64,000 nt of DNA from Nymphaea colorata (GCF_008831285.2 NC_045141.1:17098106-17162105), one strand, 5' to 3'; positions 12,501 through 25,123 are shown, counted from the stretch's first letter. The notes: generated from the letters alone by a model not told the origin. Numbers and translations are program-made.

Positions 12501-12650
12501 TCACAGCTAAATGGATTTGCCCAAACCGAAGGTGCCCTCTACGGAATAAGAAGAAACAGATTCTTGGGGAAGAAGCCAACCAACCGGATTCTTAGTGGAT
12601 TCGATCACCCGACCGACCAGAATCCGCTTATCCCGACTCAGTAGCCGAGT
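9531..12650 (-). other. Untranslated first exons and long leader intron of the 85-aa gene
   Basis: On the minus strand a leader exon at about 12416-12369 lies between TTTGTAG and GAG|GTAAGC. A preceding exon ends at 12505 with CT|GTGAGT. The exon carrying the ATG begins at 9531 after TTCTCAG. This predicts a leader intron of about 2.84 kb (9532-12368). Splice sites were read by consensus only. The 12.4-12.65 kb segment is pyrimidine-rich on this strand, as expected of a plant 5' leader. The leader intron has no coding sequence that I recognise. Confidence 0.5.
10250..10340. mobile_element. 91-bp hAT-type MITE with 8-bp target duplication
   Basis: The ends CAGTGTTGTA and (reverse complement) CAATGTTGTA match at 9 of 10 positions, and the flanks are identical: ATTTGGGG at 10242-10249 and 10341-10348. 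The inside continues as an imperfect palindrome (ACGATACGTACGATACGG against GTAAGTCGTATCGG). CA...TG termini with an 8-bp duplication are the signature of the hAT superfamily. At 91 bp it carries no transposase. The perfect target duplication suggests a fairly recent insertion. It lies in the leader intron of the 85-aa protein gene. Confidence 0.85.
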
Positions 12651-13779
12651 GCGGATCCAATTCATAACCGATTAGGTATCTTATTTGATGCTTTAAAAAA
12701 GCGGTTTATGTATTTGCCCCATTTTTTTTATGTATGTCAACAACAGCACATTATTTCTCTTACGTGCACCTTAATACAATTTTACAAAACTGCCGCAATT
12801 TCTTAAGTAGATTCATTGAATATTGTTCCCAAATGACCCAAGAAAATCAGGTTTTTCAATTTCTCTTATAAAACGTAGTTTTGAAAGTAAAATCAAGTTT
12901 TGCAGCAACGCCCATTTCTGCTTGTGCAGTTGAACTTTTTATCTACATTTTTGTTTTATTTTTAAATATTTTATAATTTAAAAATATTCTTTTCGTTCAT
13001 TTTTTTGAAAGTGGTATTTCAAGTATTTTTTGCGGACTATCTGAAAATCATTTTTACACATCATCACCAACATGGTGAGAGGCATTGGAAAAAAAAAGAA
13101 AAAAACTTTCAGATTTATTTGATGTTAGATGTTGTTGGATAGCTAAAAATTATAAGTTGATTTTATGTTAAACAGTTATTGATCTCCACTCAACTTATTT
13201 AGATTTCCAGTTGTAGAGAGAGAAATATAGTTTTAATTGAAATTTACGAATTAAATATGCATGAACTACGGATTCATATCATACCTTGCTTGTTTTTGGA
13301 ACGGAGAATCTAATAATATATTTTGTAAACCGTTCAAAAGGGTCCATGGAAAATCGTGAGTTTAAAAATGGTTCTAAGTTTCCAAGGCCTTGAATTTTGA
13401 ACATAAGCGATCGAACATGGACTCACGGTCGCAAACACGACAATACAACAACGGAATCATTTGATATGATTTGCATTTTTCTAGCAATTAGCCTGAAATA
13501 GTATCTTTATGGGTAATATAGATGTCATTTCCTTACATAGCTTAGCTGTAGTCGCGTTGAACGATGATGTGACATTATGTCCGGGATAAGATCGAATGCA
13601 ATCAGGCATTTAAGAGAAAAATTTGGTTCATATGCATATTCAACATCGCTTCACTTCAATTCAATTAATGATATGATAGGCGTCCAGATACAATCAAAGA
13701 AATGAAAGAAACCCATTATCATTTCCCTATTGCTGGCAGAAATGTTGTTTTCTATGTACTAAATGCTTGCGAAAGCATT

Positions 13780-13836
13780 TGAGGATTATGTCGTGTAGTA
13801 CAATCAATGAGGATTATGTCGTGTAGTACAATCAAT
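13780..13836. repeat. 28-bp direct tandem duplication
   Basis: The unit starting TGAGGATTATGTCGTG at 13780 is repeated without change at 13808 (period 28). An exact copy points to a recent local slippage or duplication. Confidence 0.9.
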
Positions 13837-13865
13837 ATATTGAAAGCTAGAAATTTTTTATGAGA

Positions 13866-13992
13866 GGAGCCGAATTATAGTTTCAAAATTTTAATAAGGA
13901 TCAAAATATCATTTTTTTAAATTTTACATGTAATTTTTTTTTTAGGAGGAGTGTTTGGTGGGGTTGCAGCCGCGCAGGGCCCTGGCGGCTCC
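13866..13992. mobile_element. MITE-like element with GGAGCCG ends
   Basis: The left end GGAGCCGAATTATAG and the right end GGCGGCTCCC are inverted around GGAGCCG. The AT-rich centre (GTTTCAAAATTTTAATAAGG, then ATTTTACATG) has the same order of words as the element at 27128-27330. It fits a non-autonomous element of a plant family with GGCGGAGCC-type ends. I see no clear target duplication. Confidence 0.55.
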
Positions 13993-15855
13993 CACTTGGC
14001 TTCATCCTTGAATATACTAGTTGAAGTATAATAAAAGACTCAACACCAGACATTGATGTAGTCCTTAACTTTGAGAAAAAAAAGAGATGAGAGTTTCTGA
14101 TTTCGTTTGTGAAGCGCGACCCCAAAACGTTTGGAAAACCAAAAAAAAAAAACTTAACTTAAAACCATCTTCAAAAATGATAGAAAATCCAAAGTTGACA
14201 AGTTTGGATTGAAAGTCCAATTAAAACCACATGCCGTACCCATTCAGCATGTTGGACTGGCAATTTCGGCGGGTTGGATATGTTCATCCAATTTCAAACC
14301 CTTCTAGAAGCCTTTGACAAAGAAAATAAGATCCGGAGCCCAAGTCCAAACCCAATTACATAGGATCTGAAATCCAGGGATCTTAAATTTAGAAGGCCTA
14401 GATTCAGTTTAGAAAAATCACATCTAATTTGGAACTGAGTTAAGTCGAACCCGATTATATCCAATTAGTACAGATCCAAATCTATTGATGGGAGTGAAAT
14501 ATGGGTCTTGCAATAGACACCCGTGACCGAAGCGACTCTATCTTTAATGTTACACGCAACAGTTTGTGCTGCGCATTTAACGCGATTGATATAATAAGCA
14601 GAAAAGATAATAAGAAAATGTATGGTCCTTAAAGAAGACAATATTTTCAAAAGAATCTTTCTACATACTCAACTTTTGTTGTACAGCAAAAAAAAAAAAA
14701 AATGCTCGAGCTAGAATTTATTATGAACAGTTAAATGAACTATGTTAAATGTGATTATTTTTTTTAGCATTGTATGTTATCAAAATCAAAGCACCTTTAT
14801 GTTGCGTTTGATTACTTTGGATTTGATATGAGATCATCCCGAATTTGAGATCCACAGTTTTCAAGTTTGACCTTCCGTTCCCCCAATACGATTTCAAATC
14901 CATATTTTTTACATTAAAATAAATTTGACAGAAAAAATTAGTGGAAGAGCACTTGTTTAAATATATATATATATAAGGATAAATATTTAAGATTCACATT
15001 TAAAAGTAAAAAACTTTTAAGAGACTGGTGTGAGCAACTGCCAACACCAATCACAATGTGGCCAAGCCACAGTGATTTGAGGAAGGTTCATGGCCAAGTT
15101 TCTTTTGGAACTTATAAAGAACAAAAGAAAATACCTTGAGGGCAAGGGAAGGAAGAAGGTTTCGGCTCTTTTTCAGGTAGCTTCCGCTCACTCATTCCGC
15201 TCACTCATCTAAAATACGAAACAAAGAAGATCTTTTAAATTTGAATAATCTTGTTAAAGCAGCGTGACATCACTGCATTTGTGGTGCTGAATAAAAATTG
15301 TTGGGAAGTTAGGTTGCAACTGTTAGTAAGGCTTTGGGTTTTATGAAAAATCAATTTCTGGCCCAACTTTTGCTGTATTCAGCTGGTTTCTGTGCCCACT
15401 GTTTTGAGTATATAGATTTCTAATGTTGGCAAAGTTTTTGAAAATATCAATGGTGTGCCATAGATGATTCAAATGCAATAATAATGGCAACTAATATTAA
15501 TACTACTATTATTGTTTGTATATATCTATACATATAGTATAATAATATTAATAATAATTTATATATCTCCAACAAGCAAGACCCAGTACACGTATTTATC
15601 CGATTTCAAGATGTGAATTTTCTTATCGAATCCAGAAGTCCAATTCAAATTGAAATATGTTTCAGTTACTAAAATGTCACACATTCATTGTTTACAATGA
15701 CTCGAAGAAGTAACATTCAAATTTTCACTGACCTATGGTCGATCTGTTTCTCAAAACTAAATACTGATGGGTCAAATTAAATAGGAAGAAAACAAGGGTA
15801 TTCTGGTCATGATGCTAAAAGCTGGACGAGCTTGGCAGGATGCTCATATTCGCAG

Positions 15856-15865
15856 TATATAAAAA
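15856..15865 (+). promoter_or_regulatory. TATA box, probable VIN3-like promoter
   Basis: TATATAAAAA is followed about 30-100 bp later by a pyrimidine-rich stretch (TTTGTCCTCTCTTCTCG, TCTTTCTCTCTCCGCCC) typical of a plant 5' leader. The next convincing coding sequence on this strand is the VIN3-like gene more than 1 kb downstream, so the leader is probably long or spliced. Confidence 0.45.
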
Positions 15866-16995
15866 GAGACAACCACGTAAGATCTCCTTTTCACCATTTG
15901 TCCTCTCTTCTCGATTAAAACTGTGGAGGGAAAACTTTTCCTTCGTGTGAATTCACATCAATTCCCCGTCTTTCTCTCTCCGCCCTTCACAATCAGCAGG
16001 CTCATGGAGCTTCATGGACCACTGGGCCGATCTATTTGCTTCTTATGATCTTATCTCGCTTTTGTCATTCTAAATAATGCAATTTGTTGCAAATAGAATA
16101 ATAGAAAAAGTTGTCTCCCTACACCTACCTAAAACTTCATCGCTTGATCCTTGCTGTTGTATAATGGTTAAAAAAGGAGAAAAACCCAGCTACAGAAAAA
16201 GTTGAACGGGCAAGGCTGAGAGTCCTTTTTCTTACGGATTTGGCTCCTGCCTGTTCTCATAGTTCATCCTGTAGTTTTCACCATGGGTGCTTCCAGGCCA
16301 TTTTTAAGTTACCCAGAAAGGGTTGTTCTTCTATTTGTTGTTTGAGTTTGCAGTGTTGGTTGATGAGGAAGAAGGGGGCGTTGACATTGAGAAGCATGGA
16401 ACCGGGCGTCACAGGTTAGACGATGTTCTTGGTCTCATGGTGGATGAGAAATTATATGTTCTCCTTTTTCCTTTTAATGGGGGTGGATTGCTTGTGCATG
16501 GGCTGGAAGTTTGAGGCGTGTGTGTTGCTGGAAAACGGTTTGACATTTTGCTTTTGAATGATTTGGGGTTGTGGTGATGACTCTTCTGAATGAAATGGTT
16601 GAAATCGTTGGCCATTGTGGTATGCTGAGGTTGGTAGATTCACCTGTTAATTTAGTAGAGACGGTTCTCGTTTTTGAGTTTGTACACGTTTGCAGACTGT
16701 GATTTCTCCTTTATCTACGTTGGAGCATTCATGGGCTTCAGCATAACTAAGATCTGCTTTTGCTAGACCGATAAAGGATGCTTTTCCTTTTTTCCTTTTT
16801 GCTGGAAGTTGAATACTTGGGCTTTATTTGCATAGCCTGAGAAAATTAATCTCCAAAATCTTCATTTCTGAGCCATACATCTTGGTCAAAATCAGCTGTC
16901 CTTCTTTCTGATATTTGGAGATCTAAAAGGATAGTTATCTTCACTTGCTTTGACGCTTTTTTCATGCCCTTGGTCATGAACTTCAGCACCAAGGT

Positions 16996-19900
16996 ATGGA
17001 TTCCTTTTTCCTGTTGTCTGAAATTGCGAAGAATTATTCGTTGCTTTCAATACCGGGAGAAGTTTCCCACACTTCTCTCATATACTTTTACTTGAGCGAG
17101 TCCTGGATTTTTTTTTGTGTCGTCACAAGGTTTCCGATCGCGTCATCCTTCCATCATTGGTTAGACCCTAGAGGTAAGGTTTAACCTGTGCAGTATCATG
17201 TCGTGGATGACGCTCCCGCTGCTCCCGAATATGGCCATCTTCCTTGGCCAGCGTGCGATCCGTTTACTAATTGCCATTTAAAAATGTGAACGTGTGGCTC
17301 TCATTAATCGTTTGCCTTCTTTGGGCTTCGTATTGGTGCTTCTTTTCTTAGGTACTGATATGAGAAGACAATGGCAGATGATGATCTTGTTACTTGGAGT
17401 TTCTATCTGTTTGCTTGTGAAGTGCAATAAGAATTTCAGTTCATCATCTGTAAAGTCAAATTGATGATTTGCTAAGGAAGTCAAGAGATCTAATAAATCC
17501 TCATTTGCTTGTTTATTCCTTCGAAGACTTGTAACTCTGTTTGATTATCCAGGTTACACACTTGATCCTGCAAAATGCAGTGAGATGAGTTTGGAGGAGA
17601 AGCGGCAGCTAGTGTATGAGATCTCACAATGGTCAGACAGTGCACCCGACCTTCTTCAGTCTTGGAGTCGCCGAGATCTTCTGCAGCTCATCTGTGCAGA
17701 AATGGGCAAGGAGAGAAAGTACACAGGCATAACAAAGACTAAAATGATTGAACATCTTCTCAGACTCGTGTCTGAGAAGAAGGCAGGAAAGGGCACTGCT
17801 GATCAATTGTCCACCACCCCAGCCACACCAGATTCCAATCCCAGTAGCTCTAAAAGGCAGAGGAAAAAGGATAATCCACTGCGACTCTCTGTTGATTCAA
17901 GTAATGTGACGGTAAGTAATAATGAACCAGAGAACAGAGACGTTATCCTATGCCAGAACTTAGTGTGCAGGGCGACTATGAAGCCAGAGGATGCTTTCTG
18001 CAAGAGATGTTCTTGTTCTATTTGTTATCGTTATGATGATAACAAGGATCCTAGTCTTTGGCTGGTTTGTGGTTCTGATTCTCCAAACGCGGATGATTCT
18101 TGTGGAATGTCTTATCATCTTGAATGTGCATTCAAACATGAGAAGGCTGGCATCTCTAAAAATGGGCGGTACCCAAGACTGGATGGAAGCTTCTATTGTG
18201 TATCATGTGGAAAAGTGAATGGCCTCCTTGGGTAATATTACTGATCTCTTTTCCCTTTATTTCCTCTAAAAGAAAATGGAGGGAGTTGCTTATTCCATGG
18301 TCACTGATCGACACTATTTTGAAAACATTGGAATTATTTCAGCAAAATTTTTCAAGCTATTGGTATTGGCAATATGTTTTCTATTGCAAGTTCCTTGAGA
18401 TTTTAGATGTATTTTTATTTTTAAAAAGGACGTGTATTTCTTTATACTTTGTAAGAAACAAAAACTACTATTGTTTTGTAATTTTGCTACTATTCTCTGC
18501 CCTTTCTTCTTTAACCTTTAGAAATTTCAACTTTTTCCTGTGATTTCCTCCAGAGGAGCCATATTTCAGTATCCAGCAAAAGCCTTACCGAGAAATTTTC
18601 TGGCCAACGTTGTTAAACTATGATACTCATGCAAAGCTCTAGCTTTCTGTTGGAACACTTGTTGCTATAGCATATTTCTGCAAGTTTCAATATTCACTTG
18701 ATCAGAAATGGAAGCTACTGTTTGTTACTTCCCCTTTGAAATGGCGCCTGCTCCTTTGATTGCTCTTTTTGGATGATGTCTAGTTATCTACTACACTCTG
18801 CTTCGTGATTCAATGATCAATCAATTGCTAGTTTTGATTTTGAAACAACTTTGAACGCAAATTACCTTAAATAGGTTAAGGCCGTACTGTTTCTTCCTGA
18901 GCTTTAGGGGCCTTCCTTTAGGCAGTCTGTAGACTCTGTACTTTTGATTAATTATATTTACAAACTCGACAGTTGCCTTGCAAAATAAGATCTGGTTACT
19001 ACTATATTTATGTCCATTAAGCCAAGGAGCTTCATCATCATAAATGCTCGACTGATGCACCATAACCTATATCCACTCCGTCCAAACATCCAAGTATTTG
19101 TATAGAAAGATGCATCTTTCTATTTCTTGATTCTTTCTTTTTCATTATCCATAGAGGTCAAGATGTTGCAGAACTTGCTCCCAGTTATGAACTGTACTTG
19201 ATTCTTTTATTTTCTTCCTGTAGAATCGTCTGAATGTAGTGGATCTATGAATCAACCTTGTAGTGTTATAGATATCATGTCAGGATGGTAGGTCAATCAC
19301 TTGCTTGGAAAACTGCTAGATTTATACGAAAGCATATTAAAGTGGAGAAGTGTAATTATATATTTATACATATTAAAAGCTTGTTCTTCATCTGCATTAC
19401 CTATGATCGAAAGGTGGAAAAGAGCCAGATGCTATTTTCATGCTTTCAAGATGTTAAGTCTAAGAAAGTTTGTTTCCCCTTGAAGGTAAAAGCTATGCTG
19501 GATTTTCTTACAATAGGAAGACATTTTTTCCTTCAGTTCTTTCTAATAATTACATTAAGTAAGGATAAACAAAGGGAAACAATGAAATTGCAATTTTGTG
19601 GAAAGGTTATTAAGCATGTCGGTTTTCTTTTTGGATAATGTAGAAGGATCATTCAATACGTAATGATCTTCATTTGACCACATTTTCTGCAGATGTTGGC
19701 GTAAACAACTGTCAATTGCAAAAGATGCTCGAAGGGTTGATATCCTATGTTATCGAATATCTCTATGCCAGAGGATTCTGAGGGGGACAGAGAGATATAA
19801 GGGTCTTAATGAAATCGTCAACGTGGCTGCAAAGAAATTGAAGGAAGAGGTTGGACCGCTTCGTCAAGTGTCTTTGAAGATGGCCCGAGGAATAGTCAAC

Positions 19901-21042
19901 AGGCTTTCTTGTGGTGCTGAGGTTCAGAAACTTTGTTCTTTTGCAATAGAGGCTGTTGATTCCATGCTGCAAGCAGATCCAGAGAAACCATCTACCGAAC
20001 CAAGCCTATCAAGTACGTGGGGTTTTGCATCTCTTTTGAGAATATTTATTTATTTGATGGTTGCTCTCTTTTGGTCTGTGAAACCACATCCTGTTTTCTG
20101 GTGTTTTTCCCAGCAAAAACAGCGATCCCTTCTTTTTCTGTCCATTTTGAAGATGTCTCATCAACAACAGTTATGGTGATCCTACAACTTGAAGACAAGA
20201 AGTCATCAGATGATATTACGGGCTGCAGATTGTGGCACCGAAGTATCTCTGTTGGTGAATATCCAGAAGAACCCATGTATATTTTCCTGGACAAGGAGAC
20301 AAAATTCATGGTATCTGGTTTGGACCCTTCAACAGAATACGTTTTCAAGGTTGTCCCGTTTATTGGTAGTAGAGAGCTTGGGGAATCTGAAGCCAGGTGG
20401 AAAACCGGAGAAATGCCCATGGGAGATAATAACATGTCAACCAGTCAGAGTGCCGAGAGGGTCGATAAAGTGGACTCCGGCTCTACTCTGGAAGAGGAAA
20501 ATGTGACTGGTGAACATGCTTCTGTCATCCAGGCAGAATCTCAGAGGGACTCTACCAATTCCAGTGATCACAATCGAGCTCCAAAACGACCTAAAATTGG
20601 CCATGAAAACCATTCCAAGGTTCGACCATTGGATGAAATCAGTAACAACAATGAGTGCGATATGCTGATGGCAATGGAGATTGTACCTTTGACATGCTCA
20701 AATTCGGCACTGCCTGATACTCCATGCAAACCAGACATGGCTAAAGAGCTGCCAAAATCTGACAAACAGGACACAGAAGGGCAATATGAGCATTGTGTCA
20801 AGGTGATCAGGTGGCTAGAATGCGAAGGGCATGTGGACAAGGAGTTCCGGGTCAAGTTCCTAACTTGGTTCAGCTTGAAGGCCACAATGCAGGAGAGAAG
20901 GGTAGTGAGTGTTTTTGTAGATACATTGATTGATGATCCAGCAAGTTTAGCCGGGCAGCTGATTGATGCATTTTTAGATAGGATTTGCAGCAAAAAGCTA
21001 CCACCCATTATGAATGGCTTCTGCACCAGACTCTGGCATTAA
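16996..21042 (+). CDS. VIN3-like (VEL family) PHD-finger protein
   Basis: VEL proteins (VIN3, VRN5/VIL1, VIL2) join PRC2 and help silence targets such as FLC by H3K27me3. Well-supported exons are 17553-18231, 19693-20012 and 20114-21042; the joins (GG|GT..AG|A and A|GT..AG|CA) restore frame exactly. Counting from the Met at 17585: N-terminal VEL helices (1-66, [21 protein letters not shown]), a KRQRKK nuclear signal (90-95), and an atypical Cys/His-rich PHD finger (C123-C208, [13 protein letters not shown]). Exon 3 adds the CWRKQL..AKDARR four-helix part, and exon 4 an FN3 domain (from FSVHFEDVS). A C-terminal VID polymerisation domain ([20 protein letters not shown] to the end, GFCTRLWH) closes the protein. 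Upstream, GAG|GTAAGG at 17173/17174 is a strong phase-1 donor that would join an open frame from ATG 16996 to GYTLDPAKC. The 59 residues it adds are hydrophobic and unlike the family, so the true start is uncertain. Confidence 0.88.
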
Positions 21043-22516
21043 GCTGAAGTTCAACTGCCCTCGTGATCTGGAAAAAATTGTGCCATCTCTCTCTCTCAAT
21101 TATGTCATTATTATTCAGTCCTAAATGTAATTCGTTTTATCCCTCTATGGTTTGCAGATAAAGCAAACAAACAGTAATAGAAGGCCACATATTTCGATGT
21201 AAAACTGTTTCTTATATTTATGATAATTCTGTTACCACTGTTTCTACTGTAGCCTCCGGATGCCCAAAGAAGGATACATCTGTCAAATGATATTGAGGCC
21301 GACCGACAGGCTACATTGTGAACACCTTTATACTGGTTACTTTTAGCGTGCCTGCCTAGGCCTGGTAAACTAGCCGAATGATAGAACCAACGTTGTAATT
21401 TCGGTTTCTGTCTCACTGATTGCGACATTTATCGGTGCGTATGGATTATAAAAATTAAAAGATTAGCTTAAAATTTTAAATTCTTTTTTACTATTTTTTT
21501 AACAAATGTGGCACAATTGGCCAATGTCAGCCCTCACATCACATCAGCAACCTGCCGTCGCGGGCCTGATGTGTACTCATATTGATAACATTGTTCAGAA
21601 CAGGAGCAGCCATTTGTGACCGGTAAAAATTCGTCATGGATTATTCTAAAGCCGGGATACAGTTGTGACTCAGTTTTTGTGAGGGAACCACGAGTGGGCT
21701 CATTTTCAGGGGAAAGAATTTGTTTTGTCAAGCAGCTTGGAAAAATCGATAGATACATCTACCAAAATTTCACGACTCCAATTGTGTCGTCGAGGTCAAT
21801 ATAAAACAAAGGTGTCCCGCTTATGATTGATGTCTGGTTTCTTCGGGTTAAATCCGACTGTGTATATGCACTTTTAAGGTAGAAATTGGCGACCCGTCCA
21901 TGCTGCTAATGACCACTGTTACGGCGTAAGTTTGCAGACACGGGCGTTGTTCGATCCTCCTGAAACCATGCCAAACTTTGACTATTACTTTCGTGTCTCA
22001 TTCCACTGGAAGGTCTTAAAACCCAATCCTTCAATCTAAATAGATTATTTCTCTTTTTCTTTTTTGGAATGAAAAGCAAGCAGAAATTTTGCTCTCTTGC
22101 ACAGAGGACAATATTCCTGTTGTTGGGAGGAAAAACAACCGATGCGCAGCTTTCTTTAGCCTTATCATGATTCCCAATTTCTGATCAGATCGACTTTGCT
22201 GTGAATAGTTAAATGACTTCGCAGGTCTACAAAGAGCGTGACATTTAGTGTTTAAAACCGATGACAGTCGCCAGAGCATCTCAATCTCTTCATAAAGAGC
22301 CAGTCAAAAAGCTTCGGCTTAGACTCTTTAATGTTTATTGTTGGCGAAAAGGATGTTGATAAATAGTGCATAGTCAATCACAAGGGACCAAAACATCGGT
22401 ATCCCTTTTAACGTATTGGACTTGTGCTTCTTCCACTGCAACAACAATGAAATCTCTAACAGCAAATGGTCCTACAAAGCATCCCCAAAAGGGCAGACTC
22501 AACGTCTAAGTTCAAG

Positions 22517-22573
<57 letters not shown>

Positions 22574-23937
22574 TGTTCAGAAACATCTTTAACCAGCCAT
22601 TTCAGTGAGATATCTTTCAGCCAGCATGAAGCTTGCAATAGATTAACAGTTGCCAAATATTTCCAGGTAGTCTAACATTCACTGAAAGATTCATCAGCAC
22701 ATCACAATCTAGATGCTTGCCCATCACAATCTAGATGTTTTTCGTGATTCAACACCTTCTGTGATCAACAGGAAATAACAAACCATACTTATGGTCACCT
22801 GAGCTATGAGTTGGAGTCAACAGCTTCTCAATAACAACAAAGGGAACTGTTCATTTACTGCTACTAACTTATCACACATACTTTGTTGAAACACGACTAA
22901 TTTTAATAACTATGAGTTTCATACGTAGCAACAACAGAAAGAATCCCCCAATGAATATCACCAATTGTGAACTACAAAACCTCAAGAGAAAATGGAAGCT
23001 AACAACGTCGTTGCACATCCACATCCACAGCCAGATACACGCACACAAATATATATGGGACCAAGATACCCATCTTTTACATTTTTATCACACAGCTGCC
23101 TATCTCACAGCAATCAAGACGGCCAGCCAATGGCAGAACATAATTCACATGGTGGCGCTGTTCAATGAGATCACTTCGGGAACAACGAAGATGCTGAAAA
23201 GAGACTTAAGAATCACAAAGGCCAGGATTACAATTCACTGGCATCAACATGAGAGCGGAAGCACATTTTACCTTCCGACGTGTTCTATGACAAGCTTAGA
23301 GGAACACTACCTCATAGAGCTCCAACGGTAAGCAAGTTAAGCGCAATCAAAATAAAGTACACACACATTTATGAACGCAAACATTCACGACATTAAAACG
23401 TATCATGGAAAAGATATAACGATCCCAAAATTTTTAACAAATAATGCATAGCTGACCAGGCTGCGAACAGACATAACAGCAAGCACAATGCAATTTCTTC
23501 TGGCAAATAGATAGAAAGCGACATGAGTTATGTTCGATCGGAGGCTTGTAAAGTTAAGAAAACAAGCTTGTGAAAAGCTAACTAGGCTTTCTTACTGTTA
23601 ATTGATGGCCCTCTGTGAACAAACAATAACTTATGTGGAACAAGCCTCAGAATAAGTCCCAAAACTTGAACACTAATCTAAATTTCTTATCGTAAATAAA
23701 CTTAATAAAATGCTTCCCATGATTACAATCAGTAGCCTCAACGTAATCTACAGTATACTACACAGGATACCACATAGGCATCATGAAATGGCTGAATGCA
23801 ACTAAAGCGAATCAGTTAACATGCAATGAGGAATCAAATCACTTCCCACTGCCCAGAACGAACGTTCACGTGGCCAAGCCTCCAATGCCTAGCCGACGAC
23901 CTCGGAGTCGCTCCCATTAACCCCAGCCTTTAACTGA
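21043..23937. other. Intergenic between two convergent genes
   Basis: Contains the 3' ends of the VIN3-like (+) and SICKLE-like (-) transcripts. No further gene is supported. The open frame at 22912-23331 (139 codons) has no recognisable domain and random-looking composition. Confidence 0.4.
22519..22570. repeat. (GA)26 microsatellite
   Basis: Uninterrupted GA dinucleotides over 52 bp, likely to vary in length between individuals. It gives rise to meaningless Arg-Glu and Ser-Leu open frames. Confidence 0.97.
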
Positions 23938-25123
23938 TCAGTGATCAGGCAGGTCGGTCACAGCGTCCTCAAACGACAGAGCCAAGCATTCAGCAATGCT
24001 TGACTGAGGATTTAGCTGAACAGTGTCGGTTGCAACCTTCGCCTTCTTCGAAGCGATCGATTTGGGAAGCCATGATCTCAATGAATCTGGAGTCTCCCTA
24101 CCCAAATGAGGTTCAGCTTCCAGCAGCCTTCCGACAATCGGTACCAATCCCTTCCAAGGGTCTTCCACCATGGACTTATGGTAAAACCTCCATGGGCATT
24201 CCTGGGCGGAAACAAACCCTCGCCCCCTTCCGCCATTTCGACCAGAAACAGACCTAGGACTGCCGCCATGATATCGTCCGCCGCCCCTTCCCGAACTAAA
24301 ATTGGGGGTCTGATTAGGGCTAAATCCACCTCTACCGCTTTCTTTCCCGGAGCCGAAACTAGGGTTATGGATGGGGCTGAAACCACCTCTCCCTCTCCCC
24401 AAATTAAGATTAGAGTTATGGTTAGGACTAAAACTACCATATCCGCTTCCCATTCCTCTAGGGCTAGAATTGGAGTTGGGGCTAAAACCAGCCATTCCAC
24501 TTCCCATTCCCGAAACAAAATTAGGCGTAGAGTTAGGGTTAGGACTAGGGATAAAGCTAATCCCTCTCGGTTGGTGGTGAAAACCATCAGTATAGTTGGG
24601 GGAACGGAAGGAGGGAGAAGCATGATTAGGGTTTGTTTCGAATGGGGGATTCATTCTCATAGGGCTTCTCCACTGCCCATGTGCTTGCATCCGAGGAGAG
24701 TTTCCCAAAACTCCATGACCTGCACAATTCGAGAAAGAAGAAAAAAGAGAAAAATGATCAACACAGTCGATGGAAGCATCAAAAAAGCCTTGAAGGAAGG
24801 TAAAATCGCGTGGCTTGATGCTTGCCTGCTGCCGGCGGGGTTGCATCGTAAGAGAAGCCGTGCGGAGATTGGAGGACGGAGTCTCCTCTGGGGGGCTTTC
24901 TCTTGTTGGTGGCGGAGGAGAAGGAGCCCAGCGGATCGGTGTAGTAATCGAAGCGCGGAGGGAGGGAGAATGAAGGAGAGGCAGCTGAGGAGGAAGGATC
25001 AGTGGAGGAAAAGGGGGAGGGGAGGAGGTGGTGGCCGGCGGCGTCCGGGCCGGGCATTGAGGCGGAGGCAGCCTCCGCCCTCATGGCCTGCAGCCTCTCC
25101 TTCCGTTTCTCTGCTTCTTCCAT
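23938..25123 (-). CDS. SIC: SICKLE-like proline/glycine-rich nuclear protein
   Basis: In Arabidopsis SICKLE is a nuclear proline-rich protein linked to miRNA biogenesis and pre-mRNA splicing. Two exons, 25123-24826 and 24719-23938, give 359 residues. Family marks: the start MEEAEKRKERLQAMRAEA, the block RFDYYTDPL (about 57-65), a long Gly/Asn/Pro/Arg region with GRGRGGFSP-type repeats (about 150-260), the motif RFYHKSMVEDPWKGL, then SWLPKSIASKKAK and a C-terminal SIAECLALSFEDA. These correspond in order to RFDYYTDP, RFYSNSMAEDPWK, AWLPKSIAPKK and SLAEYLAASL in Arabidopsis SIC. The 106-bp intron appears to use a GC donor (CAG|GCAAGC) and TGTGCAG acceptor, the join that keeps frame (GCA GCA G|GT CAT). 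The start is the only ATG before the conserved N terminus. Confidence is high for the family, moderate for the GC-AG boundary. Confidence 0.9.
24720..24825 (-). other. Probable GC-AG intron of the SICKLE-like gene
   Basis: Reading on the minus strand: ...GCAGCAG|GCAAGC...TGTGCAG|GTCATGG. CAG|GCAAG is the usual consensus of the minor GC donor class. I found no in-phase GT donor between the conserved RFDYYTDP block and the acceptor. The intron is 106 bp and pyrimidine-rich near its 3' end. Confidence 0.7.

Larger units (their letters stand above)
12660..15840. other. Intergenic, no gene seen
   Basis: AT-rich DNA with poly-A/T runs and no reading frame with recognisable protein. It contains a 28-bp tandem duplication and a MITE-like remnant listed separately. 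15000-15260 is less AT-biased and may be an old transcribed or promoter fragment, but no motif identifies it. Confidence 0.4.

Noticed and set aside
17196-17285. Coding-looking frame [19 protein letters not shown] in the first intron of the VIN3-like gene
   Set aside because: Short, no start, in-frame stop soon after, and not in phase with the VIN3-like exons; kept only as a curiosity.
22466-22675. Open frames made of Arg-Glu or Ser-Leu repeats
   Set aside because: They are read through the (GA)26 microsatellite and have no other content.
22912-23331. 139-codon open frame downstream of the SICKLE-like gene
   Set aside because: No domain, no splice context, random composition; likely chance.
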